This document shows, one piece after another, positions 61,407 through 64,000 of a stretch of 64,000 nt of DNA (positions are counted from its first letter, which is position 1; the number at the start of each line of letters is the position of its first letter). Source of the DNA: Flavobacteriaceae bacterium (GTDB taxonomy: Bacteria > Bacteroidota > Bacteroidia > Flavobacteriales > Flavobacteriaceae); NCBI GenBank assembly GCA_028279515.1, contig JANQNQ010000002.1:268295-332294 (forward strand), written 5' to 3'. The position numbers were made by a program, and so were the translations under genes. The notes beneath the pieces were generated by a model. It did no database searches. It saw nothing but the letters and a program-made list of their open reading frames with translations, and was not told where the DNA came from.

Positions 61407-62870
61407 ATGAAAACAAAACTATGTACATGGCTTGCAGCATGCATATGCTTTATTGTAAGCGCCAACAACATTCAAGTAAGCAATATCTCGCTCGAAAACT
61501 TGAATGACCCCTCCAACTGGGTACAAGTAGAATTTGATCTAAGCTGGGAGAATTCCTGGAGACTAAGTGCCGGGCCATCAAATTGGGATGCCGCTTGGGT
61601 ATTCATTAAATACAGAGCCAACAATGGTACATGGAATCATGCATCACTGGCACAAACAGATTTCGTAGCCTCACCCGGAAGTACTGTCCAAATAACCTCT
61701 GATGGTATTGGCGCGCTTGTGTATCGCGATGCCGATGGAAGCGGAAATGTCGATTTCTCAGACATGCGGTTACGCTGGAATTACGGTAGTGTAGACGTCA
61801 ATGATGTTTTAGACATTCAGGTATTTGCCATAGAAATGGTATACGTGCCCGAAGGTGCCTTTTATGTAGGAGGCACCAGCGGAGACGAAGTCAATAAATT
61901 TCATGGAGGTGGAAGTACTTTTTCATCGTACCAAGTGACCTCAGAAAACCAAATTACGATTGCCAATACAGCAGGAAACCTTTATTACGCTGGCGACAAT
62001 GGAAATGCAGGTGATCAGCTTGGACCACTTCCTGCGGCATTTCCAAAAGGATTTGGCGCCTTTTATTGTATGAAGTACGAAGTCAGTGAATCACAGTGGT
62101 TAGGGTTCTTCAATTCCTTGACCGAAAATCAAAAAGCAAATCGAGACGTCACCGACGCCAACCACAAAAACTCTGATGCTGAGGTAAGCCGTAATACCAT
62201 TGCTTGGGTAGGCGGTACAGCAAGTGCCACAACCACCGCCCCTGATCGAGCGTTGAACTATGTAAACGTAGGCGACATCAATGCCTATCTAGATTGGACC
62301 GGTTTACGGCCCATGAGCGAATTAGAGTACGAAAAGGCATGCAGAGGCCCAGTGTTTCCAAAAGCAGGAGAATTTGCCTGGGGAAGTGCTAACATTGCTT
62401 CTAACCCATACACATTACTCAACGATGGAGAGCCAAACGAGCTCATCTCAAATCCAGAAGTCAATACAGGTAATGCCATCTATTTAGATTCAAACGGAGC
62501 CATCAGCGGTCCAGTAAGAAACGGAATCTTTGCGGCGAGTGCCATCAACAAGAATCGTGAAGAAACGGGCGGTAGCTATTATGGAATCATGGAGCTCAGC
62601 GGTAATCTATACGAACGTTGCGTTACCGTAGGAACACCACAAGGGAGAAACTTCACCGCAATACATGGCAACGGCATCATTAGTTCACTTGGAAACGGTA
62701 CTGCAGCCAACTGGCCAAACTCAGGCACAGGTGATGGGTATAGCTATCGAGGTGCTGCATGGATCAACGGAGCCAATTTCTTAAGAGTATCCGACCGCTT
62801 TGACGGTGCCTCGCTTATATCGGGCGCCAACAACAGATTAGGATTTAGAGGAGCCAGAACCGCACCATAA
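61407..62870 (+). CDS. Secreted FGE/SUMF1-like domain protein, probably non-catalytic
   Basis: A 487-residue protein with a signal peptide (to about residue 19). Residues about 20-145 form a beta-rich domain of unknown type with a Ca-like DADGSGNVDFSD stretch. The C-terminal half is a formylglycine-generating-enzyme-like (SUMF1) domain: FYCMKYEVSESQWLGFFN, GLRPMSELEYEKACRG, GIMELSGNLYERCVT and a late GYSYRGAAW...NRLGFRGAR. The copper-binding cysteine pair of true FGEs, expected just after the R-G-x-x-W motif, is absent, so catalysis is unlikely. It is followed 12 bp later by a T9SS repeat protein. Confidence 0.85.
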   Translation: MKTKLCTWLAACICFIVSANNIQVSNISLENLNDPSNWVQVEFDLSWENSWRLSAGPSNWDAAWVFIKYRANNGTWNHASLAQTDFVASPGSTVQITSDGIGALVYRDADGSGNVDFSDMRLRWNYGSVDVNDVLDIQVFAIEMVYVPEGAFYVGGTSGDEVNKFHGGGSTFSSYQVTSENQITIANTAGNLYYAGDNGNAGDQLGPLPAAFPKGFGAFYCMKYEVSESQWLGFFNSLTENQKANRDVTDANHKNSDAEVSRNTIAWVGGTASATTTAPDRALNYVNVGDINAYLDWTGLRPMSELEYEKACRGPVFPKAGEFAWGSANIASNPYTLLNDGEPNELISNPEVNTGNAIYLDSNGAISGPVRNGIFAASAINKNREETGGSYYGIMELSGNLYERCVTVGTPQGRNFTAIHGNGIISSLGNGTAANWPNSGTGDGYSYRGAAWINGANFLRVSDRFDGASLISGANNRLGFRGARTAP

Positions 62871-62882
62871 GGACTCGCTATT

Positions 62883-63809
62883 ATGAAAAAGATCATATTC
62901 ATAATAGGATTCTTAGGCCTAGCCATTCCTTGTAATGCACAGTTTCAAGGCGGAAATGCAGATGGTAGTGCAGTCGCTATCATCTATGGTATCAACCTCT
63001 ATGGTGATGTAACATCTCTAGCAGTCATGTTCCGCGGAAGCGACGGCGATGGGTTCGACAGTAATACCAGTACTTTGTCACTAGGCAACAACAACCTTCA
63101 ACTCTATGAAGGTGGGCTTGGAGATGGATTCTCGAATGCTCTAGTTGGGCAGACCCTAACAGGGATAAACTTTGCCATTCTCTATTCGGGGTCCGATGGT
63201 GACGGATATTCCAACAATATGGCATCTGCTGTTACATTATCAGGGCAAGATCTGGCTCAGTTGTACAACGGTAGTGATGGTGATGGATTTGCGGTAGCTT
63301 TATTACCAGACACCTTGTTAGAAGGATTCATGACCGAGCTCTACGAAGGTGGTGATGGCGACGGATTCTCGGTAGCCTTGCTACCAGATACCGTACTTGA
63401 AGGATTCATGACCGAACTCTATGAAGGTGGTGATGGCGACGGATTTGCCGTTGAACTCTCTTTAAGCAATCTCCTTTCAGGAAATCTTGTTGACATATAC
63501 GAAGGAGGAGACGGCGATGGATTTGCGGTCTTTGAACTCACGACTACTTTAACGTTAGATGTTGTAGAAGAATTGATCCAGATGAACGTATTGATGTATC
63601 CTAATCCAGCAACAGATATTGTTCATCTCAAGCTTCCTGATGGGATTATCGTCTCATCTGTCGAATTGTTCGATGTCTCCGGAAAACGTATCGAAGCAAA
63701 ACTATCAAGAGAACACACCATTGATGTCAGCAGATTACCTTCGGGCCTTTATTTAGTAAATATTATAGCTGAAGAAGGACGAAGCGTGAAGAAGTTGATC
63801 ATCAAATAA
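62883..63809 (+). CDS. T9SS-secreted protein with DGDGF repeats
   Basis: A 308-residue protein with a signal peptide (to about residue 20, ...CNAQ). The middle consists of seven repeats of about 25-27 residues of the form (L/F)Y-x-G-x-DGDG-(F/Y), for example YNGSDGDGFAV, YEGGDGDGFSV and YEGGDGDGFAV; two adjacent units are nearly identical in DNA. The C-terminus is a type A sorting domain (ELFDVSGKRIEAKL, LPSGLYLVNIIAEEGRSVKKLIIK region). A calcium-binding solenoid or adhesin role is inferred. It is probably cotranscribed with the FGE-like gene. Confidence 0.85.
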   Translation: MKKIIFIIGFLGLAIPCNAQFQGGNADGSAVAIIYGINLYGDVTSLAVMFRGSDGDGFDSNTSTLSLGNNNLQLYEGGLGDGFSNALVGQTLTGINFAILYSGSDGDGYSNNMASAVTLSGQDLAQLYNGSDGDGFAVALLPDTLLEGFMTELYEGGDGDGFSVALLPDTVLEGFMTELYEGGDGDGFAVELSLSNLLSGNLVDIYEGGDGDGFAVFELTTTLTLDVVEELIQMNVLMYPNPATDIVHLKLPDGIIVSSVELFDVSGKRIEAKLSREHTIDVSRLPSGLYLVNIIAEEGRSVKKLIIK

Positions 63810-63829
63810 ATAAACCAATCAAAAACAGA

Positions 63830-63863
63830 AGCCCCGAAGCGAGCTTGTCTCTGCTTCGGGGCT
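63830..63863 (+). terminator. Rho-independent terminator of the DGDGF-repeat operon
   Basis: An 11-bp stem AGCCCCGAAGC / GCTTCGGGGCT with a 12-nt loop. It is followed by a short T-rich stretch. Its loop is nearly the same, in inverted orientation, as that of the next terminator. Confidence 0.85.
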
Positions 63864-63901
63864 CTATATTGTATATACCTCAGATTTAAATTCAGGGCAT
63901 G

Positions 63902-63938
63902 AAAAAACCCTGTAGCAGAGACGAGCTCGCTACAGGGT
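63902..63938 (-). terminator. Terminator of the rrn operon (minus strand)
   Basis: A 10-bp stem ACCCTGTAGC / GCTACAGGGT with a 12-nt loop; on the minus strand it is followed by TTTTTT. It lies 8 bp beyond the 5S rRNA 3' end. Confidence 0.9.
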
Positions 63939-63946
63939 CAAAGATA

Positions 63947-64000
63947 GGCGGCGACCTACTCTCCCACCTCTCGGCAGTACCATCGGCGCTGACGGGCTTA
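63947..64000 (-). rRNA. rrf: 5S ribosomal RNA, 3' part (cut by window edge)
   Basis: The minus-strand sequence carries the conserved 5S 3' half: the CCGATGGTACTGC segment, GGTGGGAGAGTAGGTC and a GCCGCC end. Only the last 54 bases are inside the window; the rest of the 5S gene, and presumably 23S and 16S, lie beyond position 64000. Confidence 0.93.

Overview
The window looks like a chromosomal segment of a marine-type Flavobacteriaceae bacterium (phylum Bacteroidota). The evidence is: TonB receptors with an N-terminal carboxypeptidase-regulatory-like domain, type IX secretion (T9SS) C-terminal sorting domains, a LytS-type kinase carrying a 2TM domain, a PadR/PspC/GIN operon, DUF6452/DUF6048 and CCC-motif proteins, few Shine-Dalgarno sequences, and many promoters of the Bacteroidota form (TTTG, about 19-21 bp, TAnnTTTG). 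Most genes are ordinary housekeeping or conserved-hypothetical genes. I see no prophage, insertion sequence, CRISPR array or tRNA. The last 54 bases are the 3' end of a 5S rRNA gene on the minus strand, so an rrn operon lies just beyond the window.

Layout. 0-5 kb: LytS/2TM kinase, TPR protein, GNAT acetyltransferase, TonB receptor. 5-8 kb: four consecutive YhhN-family membrane proteins. 8-14 kb: NDH-2, an ECF sigma factor with a membrane partner, acyltransferase, Nudix CoA pyrophosphatase, lipoprotein cyclophilin, UPF0126 and RDD membrane proteins. 14-20 kb: the SpoIIM-like / DUF4129 / DUF4350 / MoxR / DUF58 module. 20-24.5 kb: a 7-bp tandem repeat, DUF2141 protein, divergent dps and oxyR, AIM24-like and DUF4442 proteins. 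24.7-28.6 kb: DUF4870, PadR, PspC and GIN genes plus an NTF2-like protein. 28.8-32.8 kb: a very large FG-GAP/ASPIC lipoprotein and an intradiol-dioxygenase-like lipoprotein. 32.8-41.6 kb: aroQ, a duplicated outer-membrane barrel, a probable structured RNA, xerD, a GH13 glucosidase, a PAS kinase, rny, a probable 6S RNA, zapA and a coiled-coil partner. 41.8-54.4 kb: M23 peptidase / TonB receptor / secreted protein cluster, cysteine desulfurase, Smr protein, a T9SS cargo, small membrane proteins, rocD, and a second sigma/membrane-protein pair. 54.5-61.1 kb: rlmD, DUF6452, DUF6048, two methyltransferases, ZIP transporter, DUF4268, hemolysin-III-like protein. 61.4-63.8 kb: a secreted FGE-like protein paired with a T9SS cargo built of DGDGF repeats, then convergent terminators and the rrn end.

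How genes work together. oxyR/dps form a classical divergent peroxide-response pair. aroQ supplies the shikimate pathway. rny, the 6S candidate and zapA lie in one direction, a neighbourhood resembling zapA-ssrS elsewhere. The MoxR/DUF58 module and the PspC/GIN operon are probably envelope systems; their exact roles are not shown by the sequence. The items most worth follow-up are the four-gene YhhN array with divergent motif residues, the 15-bp-stem RNA plus terminator upstream of xerD, the 6S-like RNA, and the FGE-like/DGDGF-repeat secreted pair.
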